Assembly: GCA_965200685.1 (NCBI GenBank)
Contig: OZ241379.1
Location: 4,216,001-4,280,000 of the forward strand
DNA from: Bin5 sp965200685
Lineage (GTDB): Bacteria > Chloroflexota > Anaerolineae > Caldilineales > Caldilineaceae
Reading direction: 5' to 3'
Length of the DNA stretch: 64,000 nt
A model generated the notes under the pieces. It did no database searches. It saw only the letters and a program-made list of their open reading frames with translations, and had not been told where the DNA came from. The first letter of the stretch is position 1. Each line of letters opens with the position of its first letter. Shown here piece by piece: positions 55,950-64,000 of the stretch. Both the position numbers and the translations under genes were made by a program.

Positions 55950-56144
55950 AATACTGACCCCGCAATGTCGTGTGATCCAGTGGGTACGAACCGAGGTTCG
56001 TACGTGGGTGCCGGCTGAACGCTTCCGTCTTGCCCTGAACCCGCAGCGGGTGGGCTATCACATCTACGTATCATGGCCCTGCTCCCCTATTTCTAGTGTT
56101 GGCTCGCCCCGTGTGCTGGTCAATCACGGACATTGCAGGGTTGT
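55925..56144 (-). ncRNA. Candidate structured non-coding RNA (or attenuated leader)
   Basis: This 220-nt stretch fills the 55878-56199 gap and has no convincing coding frame. It starts about 7 nt after an extended -10 promoter and ends in a terminator. Its ends are complementary: minus-strand bases 56140-56116 pair with 55980-55958 in three blocks (12, 5 and 4 bp), giving one long closing stem. Inside is a perfect 9-bp hairpin (55984-56003). Size and closing stem recall 6S RNA, but no conserved sequence confirms it. SRP, RNase P and tmRNA signatures were not found. A regulatory leader for the PHP-alr-nth genes is the alternative. Confidence 0.5.
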
Positions 56145-56150
56145 ATTGGT

Positions 56151-56178
56151 ACTATAGCACATCTCACATCTGAGACAA
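56151..56178 (-). promoter_or_regulatory. Extended -10 promoter of the candidate RNA
   Basis: On the minus strand TTGTCT (56173-56178), a 16-nt spacer and TATAGT (56151-56156) preceded by TGC. It lies 22 bp after the aspS stop. Confidence 0.62.
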
Positions 56179-56199
56179 AATCAGGAAAATCGATCCTAG

Positions 56200-58011
56200 C
56201 TAATTTTTGATCTTACGCACTTGTACAGCGATATGAAGGTCGGCCAACTGTCTATCTTCGACAGGGCTAGGCGCGTCCAATAGCAGGTCGGTGCCGGCTG
56301 CTGTCTTGGGGAAGGCCATGACATCGCGGAGACTCTGTACATCCGCATAGAGGGCCACCAAGCGTTCAATGCCCATGGCGATGCCACCATGGGGCGGCGC
56401 GCCATATTGGAAGGCTTCAAGCATATGGCCGAACTGTGCGTCCACCTCAGATTCACTCAGGCCCAGCCGCTGGAACATCCGCATCTGTTGCTCGCTACGG
56501 TGGATACGGATGCTGCCGCCGCCGATCTCCCAGCCATTGAGGACCACATCATAGGCTTTGGCTTTGACCTGGCCAGGCCGTTCTTCCAAAATGCTCCAGT
56601 CCTCGTCCCTAGCACTGGTGAACGGGTGATGCGTGGCTACCCAGCGCTCTTCTTCCTCATCGTACTCAATGAGAGGGAAATCAGTTACCCAGCAGAAGGC
56701 CAAGAGATCTGCATCCATGAGGCCGGCGCGCTTGCCGATCTCTAGGCGCAGATTGGCGAGGGCCGGATTGGTTACAGCGGCCGCATCGGCCACAAGCAAA
56801 ATCAGGTCCCCTTCCCCCGCGCCGCTGGCCCGCACGATCCCGTCGATCTCTTGTTGGCTGAGGAATTTTGTGATCTGGCTGCGTAAACTCTCGGCCGCAT
56901 ACTGTCCCTGGGCATCTGGCCCGCCACGAACGCCGATCCATGCCAGCCCCTTTGCGCCGTAGGGCTTCACATATTCAAATAGGTCGTCAATGTCTTTGCG
57001 GCTCATGCCCGCCCCGTTCGGGTAGCGTACACCTTTGATGAGGCCCCCGGTGGCTGCGGCTCTCTTGAAGACGCCAAAGCCACTGTCGCGCACTAGCTCG
57101 GTCACGTCGAACAGTTCCAGGCCGAAACGTATATCTGGCCGGTCAATACCGTATTTGGCCATGGCTTCATCGTAGCTCATCACTGGGAAGGGGATCTGCT
57201 GAATTCGTTTGTCGCTGATTGTGCCGGACAGCTCAATGAGCATCTCTTCAAGTAAGGCTGTCACATCCGACGCCTCAACGAAGCTCATCTCTAGGTCCAG
57301 TTGCGTAAACTCCGGCTGGCGGTCGGCGCGCAGGTCTTCATCCCGGAAGCAGCGGGCGATCTGAAAGTAACGCTCCATGCCGGCGATCATCAGCAATTGT
57401 TTCATCTGTTGGGGTGATTGGGGCAGGGCATAAAATTTGCCTGGCTGCAGACGACTCGGCACAATGAAATCCCGCGCCCCTTCCGGTGTGCTTTTGAGTA
57501 GAATCGGTGTCTCAATTTCGAGGAAGGCGCGGTCGTTCAGAAAGCTGCGAATAAAACAGATGATGTCGTGGCGTAGCTGGATATTGCCGGCCAGTTTGGG
57601 GCGGCGTAAGTCCAAATAACGGTACTTCAGACGCACGGCCTCATCCACATCATCGCCTTGGCTGCCGCTGATGACAAAGGGCGGAGTGCGGGCTTCGCTC
57701 AGGATCTGTAGGCTTTCGGCAATGACTTCGATTTCACCGGTCGCCAGTTCCGGATTCTCAAAGCCGGCCGGACGGCGCTGGACCGTACCGCTGACCTGAA
57801 TAACGTACTCACTACGTACTTGGGATGCGACTTCAAGAACATCTGGCTGATCTTCCGAATTGACCGTCACCTGTGTAATGCCGAACCGATCCCGTACATC
57901 CAGAAAGATCAGCCCGCCATGATCTCGCCGGCGATTCAGCCAACCGGCGAGGGTGACTTCTTTCCCAACGTCTCCGGTATGTAATTCACCACAGGTGTGT
58001 GTCTTCAGCAT
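56200..58011 (-). CDS. aspS: Aspartyl-tRNA synthetase
   Basis: A 603-residue class IIb synthetase of the bacterial type. The anticodon-binding OB fold (VTLAGWLNRRRDHGGLIFLDVRD) is followed by the catalytic core (SPQQMKQLLMIAGMERYFQIARCFRDEDLRADRQPEFTQLDLEMSF, motif 2), the GAD insertion domain, and motif 3 (GIAMGIERLVAL). The start at 58011 has GGGAG six nt upstream; a longer reading to 58098 lies over the promoter. Whether it charges tRNA-Asn as well cannot be decided here. Confidence 0.97.
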   Translation of the reverse strand: MLKTHTCGELHTGDVGKEVTLAGWLNRRRDHGGLIFLDVRDRFGITQVTVNSEDQPDVLEVASQVRSEYVIQVSGTVQRRPAGFENPELATGEIEVIAESLQILSEARTPPFVISGSQGDDVDEAVRLKYRYLDLRRPKLAGNIQLRHDIICFIRSFLNDRAFLEIETPILLKSTPEGARDFIVPSRLQPGKFYALPQSPQQMKQLLMIAGMERYFQIARCFRDEDLRADRQPEFTQLDLEMSFVEASDVTALLEEMLIELSGTISDKRIQQIPFPVMSYDEAMAKYGIDRPDIRFGLELFDVTELVRDSGFGVFKRAAATGGLIKGVRYPNGAGMSRKDIDDLFEYVKPYGAKGLAWIGVRGGPDAQGQYAAESLRSQITKFLSQQEIDGIVRASGAGEGDLILLVADAAAVTNPALANLRLEIGKRAGLMDADLLAFCWVTDFPLIEYDEEEERWVATHHPFTSARDEDWSILEERPGQVKAKAYDVVLNGWEIGGGSIRIHRSEQQMRMFQRLGLSESEVDAQFGHMLEAFQYGAPPHGGIAMGIERLVALYADVQSLRDVMAFPKTAAGTDLLLDAPSPVEDRQLADLHIAVQVRKIKN

Positions 58012-58097
58012 AGAGTTACTCCCTAGAGTTTGAGACAGTTCGTGAAATGTAAGAACGGAAAACGAGAACGATACACATTCGCGCCTCAGTCCGTCCA

Positions 58098-58126
58098 ATT
58101 ATAGATGGGGCGGGGAGTGGATGCAA
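58098..58126 (-). promoter_or_regulatory. Sigma70-type promoter of aspS
   Basis: On the minus strand TTGCAT (58121-58126), a 17-nt spacer and TATAAT (58098-58103). Leader about 80 nt. Confidence 0.72.
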
Positions 58127-58190
58127 TTTTGGGCCATGCGTTTGGAAGTACATTCGCGATACAATGGATCCTGATTTGACCTATACTCTG

Positions 58191-58220
58191 TTGACTTGTA
58201 TCTTACTTACAATCTATAAT
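58191..58220 (+). promoter_or_regulatory. Sigma70-type promoter of the beta-propeller gene
   Basis: TTGACT (58191-58196), an 18-nt spacer and TATAAT (58215-58220). The start codon at 58236 would be only about 9 nt into the transcript, just leaving room for AGGAG. Confidence 0.6.
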
Positions 58221-58235
58221 TACAGGAGCATAACT

Positions 58236-58916
58236 ATGCCGCTGAAAATCGCACAGGTGGAGAAAAAGTTCCAAAGCCCAGGGCCACATCCCAACGGCAT
58301 ACAAGCCAGCACTGATGGCCTATGGTGTATTGATCAGGGCAATAATCGACTGTATCGGCAGGATTTCGAGAGCGGGGATGTGTTGTTCGATGTCCAGACC
58401 GATACGGTCCATTCCAGCGGGATCACTGTCGGCGGTGGCTATGTGTGGATCGCGTCCACCTATGAATCGAAAATCGCGCAACTAGACCCGGACACAGGCA
58501 AGACCGTGGCCAAGTACGATTCGCCCGGTGCTGGGGTAGTGGCTTGGCGGCAGGGCGCAGCCGATGCCCAAGTGACTGGGGCCCATGGCCTCGAATGGCG
58601 AGACAACAGACTGTATGTGGCCTCGCCACCTTCACAGATGATTCATGTCATGGACCCCCATAGCTGGCAGGAGGTGCATCGGTTGCGCGTGCCGGGGCTA
58701 CGGGTTCACGGCATTGCCTGGGCCGATGATGGGAAACTCTGGTGCGCGGATACATCGGCCGGGACAGTCTGCCTGCTGGACCCGCAGGATGGACGCATCT
58801 TTGATGTCTTGCGCGTGGAAGCACCGACAGAAGTCCATGGCATGACCATCCATGAAGATGTCCTGTGGTTTTGCGATGCCGAGACCTGTGCAATCGGGCG
58901 GCTGTTGGTTTCATAG
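58236..58916 (+). CDS. Beta-propeller protein (SMP-30/Vgb-like)
   Basis: A 226-residue protein with about five repeats of the type G-x-W-x-D-x-x-N/S-x-x-(L/I) (GLWCIDQGNNRLYR, YVWIASTYESKIAQLDPDTG, RLYVASPPSQMIHVMDP, KLWCADTSAGTVCLLDPQDG, VLWFCDAETCAIGRL). No signal peptide. It resembles SMP-30/virginiamycin B lyase-type propellers, but no catalytic residues can be assigned. AGGAG precedes the ATG at 58236. Confidence 0.75.
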   Translation: MPLKIAQVEKKFQSPGPHPNGIQASTDGLWCIDQGNNRLYRQDFESGDVLFDVQTDTVHSSGITVGGGYVWIASTYESKIAQLDPDTGKTVAKYDSPGAGVVAWRQGAADAQVTGAHGLEWRDNRLYVASPPSQMIHVMDPHSWQEVHRLRVPGLRVHGIAWADDGKLWCADTSAGTVCLLDPQDGRIFDVLRVEAPTEVHGMTIHEDVLWFCDAETCAIGRLLVS

Positions 58917-59066
58917 CCGGCCAATAACGGCCCATCCGAAATATTGACCTTTTCTTAAAAAAGTCTAAACCTGCTTTTAACAGAGAGAACTCATACTGGC
59001 AGACAACATCCAATGGCTTGTGGCTCGTAGTGTTGTCGATCATTCATTCTGAGGAGCTGGCTTCAC

Positions 59067-60785
59067 GTGGACCGTTCACTCTCTCCATCTGCAGGAATCA
59101 GCACTGATCTGCGACAGCAGATGCAGGCAGCACCCCGCTGGTACCAAGGATGCCAAGGCAGGCGTCTGCGTGAGGTGTTATTGGCTTATTCGTTTTTGGC
59201 CCCAGCCTTCCTGATCATTGGGCTGTTTGGTCTCTTTCCTCTCGCTTTTGCCGCCTACGAAAGTACCCTCAAAGGGCTGAATAAGATCGTCGGCTCCTAT
59301 GATGGCCTCGGCAACTATAGCAAAGCCGTTGACAGCCTGACCTATATTATCGCTTTCTGGTTGGCGGCCGGCCTGCTTCTTTACGCTGGCCGTACTGTTG
59401 CTCGGGCCTTCCAAGAGCGGCGGGAGCAGCAGACAGAGCCGCTGCCATGGGTACTGCCCGGGCTGCTGACGGCTGTGGGCGTAGCTCTCTTCGTGCGCTT
59501 TGTCTATATCTTCTTGCCAGAGCTGCTGCTGATTCCATCAAAACTGCGGGGCCAGGTGAACACACAGGCCGCCTTCCGCAGTCTGGTCGGAGAAGCCTGG
59601 CTGCTGCCGAACGTACAGGCCGCGCTGTGGATCGCGGTTGCTTTTCTGGCTCTAGGTGTAGGCGGAGCAGTATTCGTCAACAGTCGATTGCCTAGAGATG
59701 CACGCGACAGAATCTATTTTGCTCCCTTTGCCAGCGCAGGCATCACACTGGTCAGCGGGGGCGCGCTGGCTTGGTTGACCTGGACGGAGGTCAATGCTGC
59801 CTATGGAAAGGCCCTAGAAAACAACGAAGGTCTGGAATTATGGTCTCAGATCGTGACGATCAGTGCCGGGTTCCTGCTGCTATTGCTGGCTTGGTGGGTA
59901 TGGGAAAGTGCCAGCGACCGCCCTTCCACGCCCGCTATGGCCTTCCGCCTAGGCAGCGCGGCCATGCTCATGGTCGGCGGCTGGGCCCTGGTCGGCGAAC
60001 TGCCCCGCATCATTGCCGCAGGTGATAAAGACTGGTGGGTCGGTCTACTGGCCACGGTCTATTATGTGCTGGGAACAGTGCCGATTCAGTTGGGCCTGTC
60101 CCTGGTTCTGGCGGTCCTACTCTTCCAGAAAATTCGCGGCCAGACAGCCTTCCGGGTGATCTATTTCCTGCCCTATGTGGCACCGTTTGTCGGCACAGCC
60201 GCCGTATTTCGCATCCTTTTCTCCGGTCGGCCCCATGCACCGCTGAACCGTGTATTCGATAGCTTAGGGGGAAACCCTCTGCTCTGGTTGAGCGAACCAA
60301 CCGGTATCTTTCAGATGATCGCTGGGCCAGATGTCAATTTAGGTCCGATTCTGGCGGGCCCCAGCTTGGCACTTGTGGCGATTATGATCTACGGTATCTG
60401 GACATTCGTCGGTTTTGATACGGTCATCTTTCTGGCCGGACTGGGGGCTATCCCTAATGAACTATACGAAGTCTCCTCCATTGACGGCGCAGATGGATGG
60501 TCACAGTTCCGGCATGTAACCTTGCCGTTGCTTTCGCCAACCATCTACTTTCTTTCTCTCTATGCAGTCATCGGCACCTTCAAAGCATTCAACCACATCT
60601 TTGTGTTGCGCCAAGCGGCCGCATTGGGGACAACCGACACGGCCAGTATTGTGATCTTCCAAACGTTCAAACGGGATACCCGCTACGGGTATGCTTCCGC
60701 CTTGGCCATCCTACTCCTGCTCATTATTCTGGCAATTACAGCGATCAACAACCGGGTTGCCAGCAGGAGGGTCTTCTATGGCTAA
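59067..60785 (+). CDS. Enlarged sugar ABC transporter permease (MalF-like)
   Basis: A 572-residue permease, almost double the usual ~300. The first helix (LLAYSFLAPAFLIIGLFGLFPLAFAAY) is of the normal type. Then about 250 extra residues with five or so additional helices intervene before the MalF core, whose EAA loop reads YEVSSIDGADGWSQFRHVTLPLLSP. The insert may extend the periplasmic or membrane face, like the MalF P2 region. The start is a GTG with GAGGAG ten nt upstream. It overlaps the second permease gene by 8 bp. Confidence 0.9.
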   Translation: MDRSLSPSAGISTDLRQQMQAAPRWYQGCQGRRLREVLLAYSFLAPAFLIIGLFGLFPLAFAAYESTLKGLNKIVGSYDGLGNYSKAVDSLTYIIAFWLAAGLLLYAGRTVARAFQERREQQTEPLPWVLPGLLTAVGVALFVRFVYIFLPELLLIPSKLRGQVNTQAAFRSLVGEAWLLPNVQAALWIAVAFLALGVGGAVFVNSRLPRDARDRIYFAPFASAGITLVSGGALAWLTWTEVNAAYGKALENNEGLELWSQIVTISAGFLLLLLAWWVWESASDRPSTPAMAFRLGSAAMLMVGGWALVGELPRIIAAGDKDWWVGLLATVYYVLGTVPIQLGLSLVLAVLLFQKIRGQTAFRVIYFLPYVAPFVGTAAVFRILFSGRPHAPLNRVFDSLGGNPLLWLSEPTGIFQMIAGPDVNLGPILAGPSLALVAIMIYGIWTFVGFDTVIFLAGLGAIPNELYEVSSIDGADGWSQFRHVTLPLLSPTIYFLSLYAVIGTFKAFNHIFVLRQAAALGTTDTASIVIFQTFKRDTRYGYASALAILLLLIILAITAINNRVASRRVFYG

Positions 60786-61653
60786 TATACATGTGCCCAA
60801 ACGACCGCACCCGCATGCGAAACAGTTCAATTTGAGCCGGCTGCTCATCTATGGCATCCTGCTTGTAGGGGCCGCAGTGGCGATCTTCCCCTTTCTCTAC
60901 ACAGTCAGCGTCTCCCTGATGAATCTGACCGAAGCAACCGGAGGACGGTTGCTTCCCAGTACGTTCCAATGGGGCAACTATGCCGAGGCCTGGAATGATG
61001 CCCGCTTTTCCCTGTACTTTATGAACAGCGTCAAAATTACATTGATTACGGTCAGTGGCACCCTCGTTCTCTGTTCGCTGGCAGCCTATGCGTTCGCGCA
61101 GATGGAGTTTCCTGGCAAAGGTTTTTTGTTCGCCCTGCTGCTCTCCACCCTGATGTTGCCAGAGGCGATCACCTGGGTACCAAACTTCATTACCGTCTCA
61201 TGGTTGGGGCGAATCAGCCCCGTGCCCTGGATCAACAACTGGCCGGCTCTGACGGTTCCATTTATGGCGAGCGCGTTCGGCATCTTTCTGCTGCGGCAAT
61301 TCTTCCAGCAAATCCCCAGTGAGCTTTGGGACTCGGCGCAAATCGACGGGGCCGGTCATCTGCGCTATCTGATCACGGTGATTCTACCGCTCTCCAGTGC
61401 TGCGGTGATGACCCTTGTGCTGTTCGGGTTCGTCGGCTCTTGGAATGCGCTGGCCTGGCCGATTCTCGTGACAACAACCCCTGACTGGCGCCCGATTTCC
61501 TATGGCCTGTTAGCTTTTCTGGACGAGGCCGGCGCGTTCTTTCATTTGCAGATGGCCGGTGCCATCATTACAATGTCTCCGATCGTTGTCCTTTACTTTT
61601 TCACCCAACGACATTTTATTGAGGGGATCGCGACAACCGGGCTGAAGGGGTAA
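60778..61653 (+). CDS. Sugar ABC transporter permease (MalG-like)
   Basis: A 291-residue six-helix permease. The EAA loop is WDSAQIDGAGHLRYLITVILPLS and the protein ends in GIATTGLKG, the MalG-type tail. The ATG at 60778 is preferred because AGGAGG lies seven nt upstream, within the end of the first permease gene. Confidence 0.92.
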   Translation: MANIHVPKRPHPHAKQFNLSRLLIYGILLVGAAVAIFPFLYTVSVSLMNLTEATGGRLLPSTFQWGNYAEAWNDARFSLYFMNSVKITLITVSGTLVLCSLAAYAFAQMEFPGKGFLFALLLSTLMLPEAITWVPNFITVSWLGRISPVPWINNWPALTVPFMASAFGIFLLRQFFQQIPSELWDSAQIDGAGHLRYLITVILPLSSAAVMTLVLFGFVGSWNALAWPILVTTTPDWRPISYGLLAFLDEAGAFFHLQMAGAIITMSPIVVLYFFTQRHFIEGIATTGLKG

Positions 61654-61685
61654 AAATTTGATTCAGATAAAAATTAGAAATGGAC

Positions 61686-61705
61686 AGTGACGCTAGATGG
61701 TCACT
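61686..61705 (+). other. Small inverted repeat before the binding-protein gene
   Basis: AGTGAC (61686-61691) and GTCACT (61700-61705) with an 8-base loop, in the 169-bp gap between permease and binding-protein genes. It may tune message stability or be an operator; evidence is weak. Confidence 0.35.
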
Positions 61706-61822
61706 CTTCATCATCATGATCGGTTTCAATTTTGATCAGGATTCAAGGAGTAGCAGGATCTCTATCCCTTTACTCCAGAAACATCCTGGTCGGTTTTCAA
61801 CCACTACAGGAGAGCAAACTGT

Positions 61823-63247
61823 ATGAACCCCAAACGTTTTTGGATGCTAGCCACCCTACTGGTAGCTGCCCTCGTGCTTACTGCCTGTCCTGCCCCAGCA
61901 CCGGCCGAGGAAGCAGCGACAATGGAGCAGGAAGCCGCTGAACCTGCTGCCGAAGCCATGGATGAGGGGCCATGCGCGCCCGCGACCGATGGGCCCCTGG
62001 CCGGCGTGGACCCCCGCGGCCAAACAGTCGTCTGGTGGCATCAACACAGCGGGTCCCGGGAGGAGAAATTGGCGGTTATCGTCGATGACTTCAACAGTAG
62101 CAACGAATGTGGCCTTACTGTCGAAGCGCAGAATCAGGGCGGCTACAACGACATCCGCGACAAGGTAAACGCCAGCACCGCTTCTGGCGAGCAGCCGGCT
62201 AATGTGGTCGTCGGCTATCAGAACGATCAGGCATTTTACCAGCTGAACGATGTACTGGCCGACTTCGACAAGTTTATTGATGATCCGACCTGGGGTCTGA
62301 CAGCAGAGGAGAAGGCTGACTTTTTCCCCAGCTTTATCGAGCAAGGTGTCCATCCGGTTTTTGACAACCAACGCCTGGGCTTCCCGCCGAATCGCTCAAT
62401 GGAGGTCCTGTATTACAACCAGACGTGGCTGGAAGAGTTGGGCTTTGACGGGCCGCCGACGACACCAGCAGAGTTTGAAGAGATGGCCTGCGCGGCCGCA
62501 GAAGCGAACGGCGATGGCACCGGCGGCTACATTCTGCGGGATGACGCCTCAGCGACAGCCTCATGGACATTTGCCTTTGGCGGCAATGTCTTGAACGAAG
62601 ACAACACCGGCTACGTGTACAATGGCCAAGCCACAAGCGATGCCATAACCATGCTGAAACGCATGCTTGATAATGGCTGCGCCTACTTCTTCACAGAAGG
62701 ATACCCGAATCCTGAGTTCGCGGCTCGCCGAGCGAGCTTCACACAGGGGTCCAGCTCCGGCCTTCCCTTCTACGCCAATGATATGAAGACCGTTGCCGAA
62801 GAAATGGGCCGTGCTATGGACGAGTGGGGCGTGACTGCGATTCCCCATACGACTGCAAATCCCGCACAGAATATCTACGGTGCTGACATTATGATCACCG
62901 CCGGCCCGCCAGAACAGGAGCTGGCGTCTTGGGTGTTCATTAAGTGGTTCACCTCGCCGCAAACCCAAGCCAGATGGGTAGAGGCCAGCAACTACTTCCC
63001 CACCCGTGCGGGCACAGAAGAATATTTGGGCGACTACGTGGAGCAAAATCCCCAGTACGGCTCAGCCCTATCCCTACTGCAATACGGCGTATACGAGCCG
63101 CAGCTCATCTCCTACCAGGCTGTGCGCGATGCAGTAGAGACAGCCTTCAATGAAATTATGCAGGGTGCGGATATCCAAACGACCCTGGATACATTGACGA
63201 CAACGGCCAATGAGCTACAGGAAGAACTGATGGGGGAGACGGAATAG
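61823..63247 (+). CDS. Sugar ABC transporter substrate-binding lipoprotein (UgpB-like)
   Basis: A 474-residue CUT1 binding protein. The lipobox is LVLTAC; an Ala/Glu-rich linker follows before VVWWHQHSGSREEKLAVIVDDFN. Family motifs EVLYYNQTWLEELGFDGPPTTPAEFEEMA and SWVFIKWFTSPQTQARWVEASNYFPTR are present. It is the last gene of a permease-permease-binding protein operon with no ATPase. Substrate unknown (sugar or glycerol-3-phosphate-like). Confidence 0.93.
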   Translation: MNPKRFWMLATLLVAALVLTACPAPAPAEEAATMEQEAAEPAAEAMDEGPCAPATDGPLAGVDPRGQTVVWWHQHSGSREEKLAVIVDDFNSSNECGLTVEAQNQGGYNDIRDKVNASTASGEQPANVVVGYQNDQAFYQLNDVLADFDKFIDDPTWGLTAEEKADFFPSFIEQGVHPVFDNQRLGFPPNRSMEVLYYNQTWLEELGFDGPPTTPAEFEEMACAAAEANGDGTGGYILRDDASATASWTFAFGGNVLNEDNTGYVYNGQATSDAITMLKRMLDNGCAYFFTEGYPNPEFAARRASFTQGSSSGLPFYANDMKTVAEEMGRAMDEWGVTAIPHTTANPAQNIYGADIMITAGPPEQELASWVFIKWFTSPQTQARWVEASNYFPTRAGTEEYLGDYVEQNPQYGSALSLLQYGVYEPQLISYQAVRDAVETAFNEIMQGADIQTTLDTLTTTANELQEELMGETE

Positions 63248-63253
63248 GAAATC

Positions 63254-63300
63254 CCAGTGGAGTGGCTAATGGAGAGAAGGTACTCTCCATTAGCCACTGG
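63254..63300. terminator. Stem-loop between convergent genes
   Basis: A 14-bp perfect inverted repeat (63263-63276 with 63283-63296), with further outer complementarity, between the binding-protein gene and the convergent PIG-L gene. No T-run on either side, so it is a possible but non-canonical bidirectional terminator. Confidence 0.6.
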
Positions 63301-63302
63301 TG

Positions 63303-64000
63303 TTAGTCTTCGTCTGTGTCCTGATTTTTGCGCGGGCGTGGGCTGAAGCGCAGCCCTTTGAATCGCTCAAAATGTCGTAGGCTGCCGTCCTCCTGCTTTT
63401 CTCCCCAACGTGAACGCATGCCCTCCTCCATGGCCTGCAGATCCAGGAACTGGCTCTTATGACAGAGAATCGCCTGTAGCTTCAGTTCGATGTCCTCGGT
63501 AATGTCTACCTCGATATCGACATTCTCTGCACCACTGATATACAACTGACTGATCTTGTGGGGTGGATATCCTTCATCCGCGATCTCTGGATAGAACATG
63601 GGATTGTCGGCCGCCGGGAAGATTGCCTCCAGCGCGACGAGACCGGCATTGCGGTGATCCGGATGGTTGATGTAACCACGCCCAGAAAAGTAACGGTCCG
63701 GGCAAGGGCAGATGATCAACTGTGGGCGAATGCGGCGGATCTCGCGGCAGACTCGCCGGCGGGTCTGCGCGGTCGGGCGCAGGAAACCGTCCTCTTCACC
63801 CATAAAGAGCACACCTTTCACGCCGCATAGGGCCGCGGCTTTGCGCTGCTCCTCCTTTCGCATCAGAATCAGTTGATTGCGGGTCACAAGAGGATTATGG
63901 TTGCCCTTGTCACCATTTGTCAGAATCATATAGGTGACCTCAATGCCCTGGCGGACCATCTGCATAACAGAACCAGCACAAGAGAAATCCGGATCATCCG
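63303..64000 (-). CDS. PIG-L/LmbE family deacetylase (5' end missing)
   Basis: The frame runs off the right window edge; about 231 codons are visible. The first visible residues, DDPDFSCAGSV, continue the HPDD metal-binding motif of LmbE proteins. TNGDKGNH, the RKEEQRKAAALCGV stretch and GYINHPDHRNAG, with the second metal-binding histidines, confirm the family. These zinc enzymes deacetylate N-acetylglucosaminyl conjugates (for example bacillithiol or mycothiol precursors). An internal ATG at 63965 is not the real start because the motif precedes it. Confidence 0.92.
   Translation of the reverse strand, partial: DDPDFSCAGSVMQMVRQGIEVTYMILTNGDKGNHNPLVTRNQLILMRKEEQRKAAALCGVKGVLFMGEEDGFLRPTAQTRRRVCREIRRIRPQLIICPCPDRYFSGRGYINHPDHRNAGLVALEAIFPAADNPMFYPEIADEGYPPHKISQLYISGAENVDIEVDITEDIELKLQAILCHKSQFLDLQAMEEGMRSRWGEKQEDGSLRHFERFKGLRFSPRPRKNQDTDED

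Noticed and set aside
55925..56144. SRP RNA, RNase P RNA, tmRNA or T-box
   Set aside because: A TTCAGG...GGAAG stretch recalls SRP domain IV but the strictly conserved asymmetric loop is absent; no RNase P or tmRNA core sequences and no T-box AGGGTGG(N)ACCGCG motif are present.
58944..58975. Promoter for the second ABC operon (TTGACC near 58944)
   Set aside because: The spacing leads to AAACCT/TAAACC, too weak a -10 box to report.

Overview
The window reads as chromosomal DNA of a Chloroflexota bacterium, probably from the Anaerolineae/Caldilineae side. This rests on gene content and style, not on a database search: two Uma2-family genes in tandem, binding-protein sugar ABC operons without their own ATPase, a DUF2203 gene, a zinc-ribbon/cold-shock fusion, a system I cytochrome c maturation operon with a CxxxY-type CcmE, and a giant secreted protein ending in an FLPLVRK-like tail. 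Both outer genes are cut by the window edges.

Layout. 1-8401 (minus strand): a run with a strong iron-sulfur theme. A SufR-like regulator and a Fic protein lead into moaA, an IscA/ErpA-type protein, DUF2203, a rhodanese, two cobalamin-binding radical SAM paralogues and a third radical SAM protein. 8532-9764: a divergent zinc alcohol dehydrogenase. 9956-15229: sugar-binding protein, two permeases and a GH42-type beta-galactosidase. 15272-19520: a five-module leucine-rich-repeat surface protein preceded by a short coding leader that contains 26 consecutive C residues, then a terminator. 19608-24587 (minus): DinG-like helicase, a LysM/fasciclin secreted protein and tRNA-Cys. 24708-26980: zinc-ribbon/cold-shock protein, a DUF3524 glycosyltransferase and a DUF151 protein. 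27346-31351: a replication block of dnaB (carrying a mini-intein), a DnaD-like gene and a double-ATPase DnaC-like gene. 31473-38196: SH3 lipoprotein, two Uma2 paralogues, and a coupled glycoside hydrolase/GT39 pair. 38337-47253: HxlR regulator, MBL hydrolase, DUF2007, then ccmE, a dihaem cytochrome, ccmA, ccmB, ccmC, ccmD, a circularly permuted ccdA, tlpA, a glutaredoxin-like gene and DUF2085. 47311-52688 (minus): a defence-type cassette of coiled-coil tail-anchored protein, type ISP-like restriction-modification enzyme, DarT-macrodomain fusion and MNT nucleotidyltransferase, with a broken second MNT copy. 52737-58126: rpsT, nth, alr, a PHP phosphatase, a candidate structured RNA and aspS. 58191-63247: a beta-propeller protein and a second sugar ABC operon. 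63303-64000: a PIG-L deacetylase.

The main candidates for something new are the poly-C leader in front of the leucine-rich-repeat gene, the four-gene DarT-macrodomain/restriction cassette, the circularly permuted CcdA, and the roughly 220-nt structured RNA between aspS and the PHP gene. Short tandem duplications of about 21-78 bp recur both in genes and in leaders. All functional names are inferences from visible motifs.
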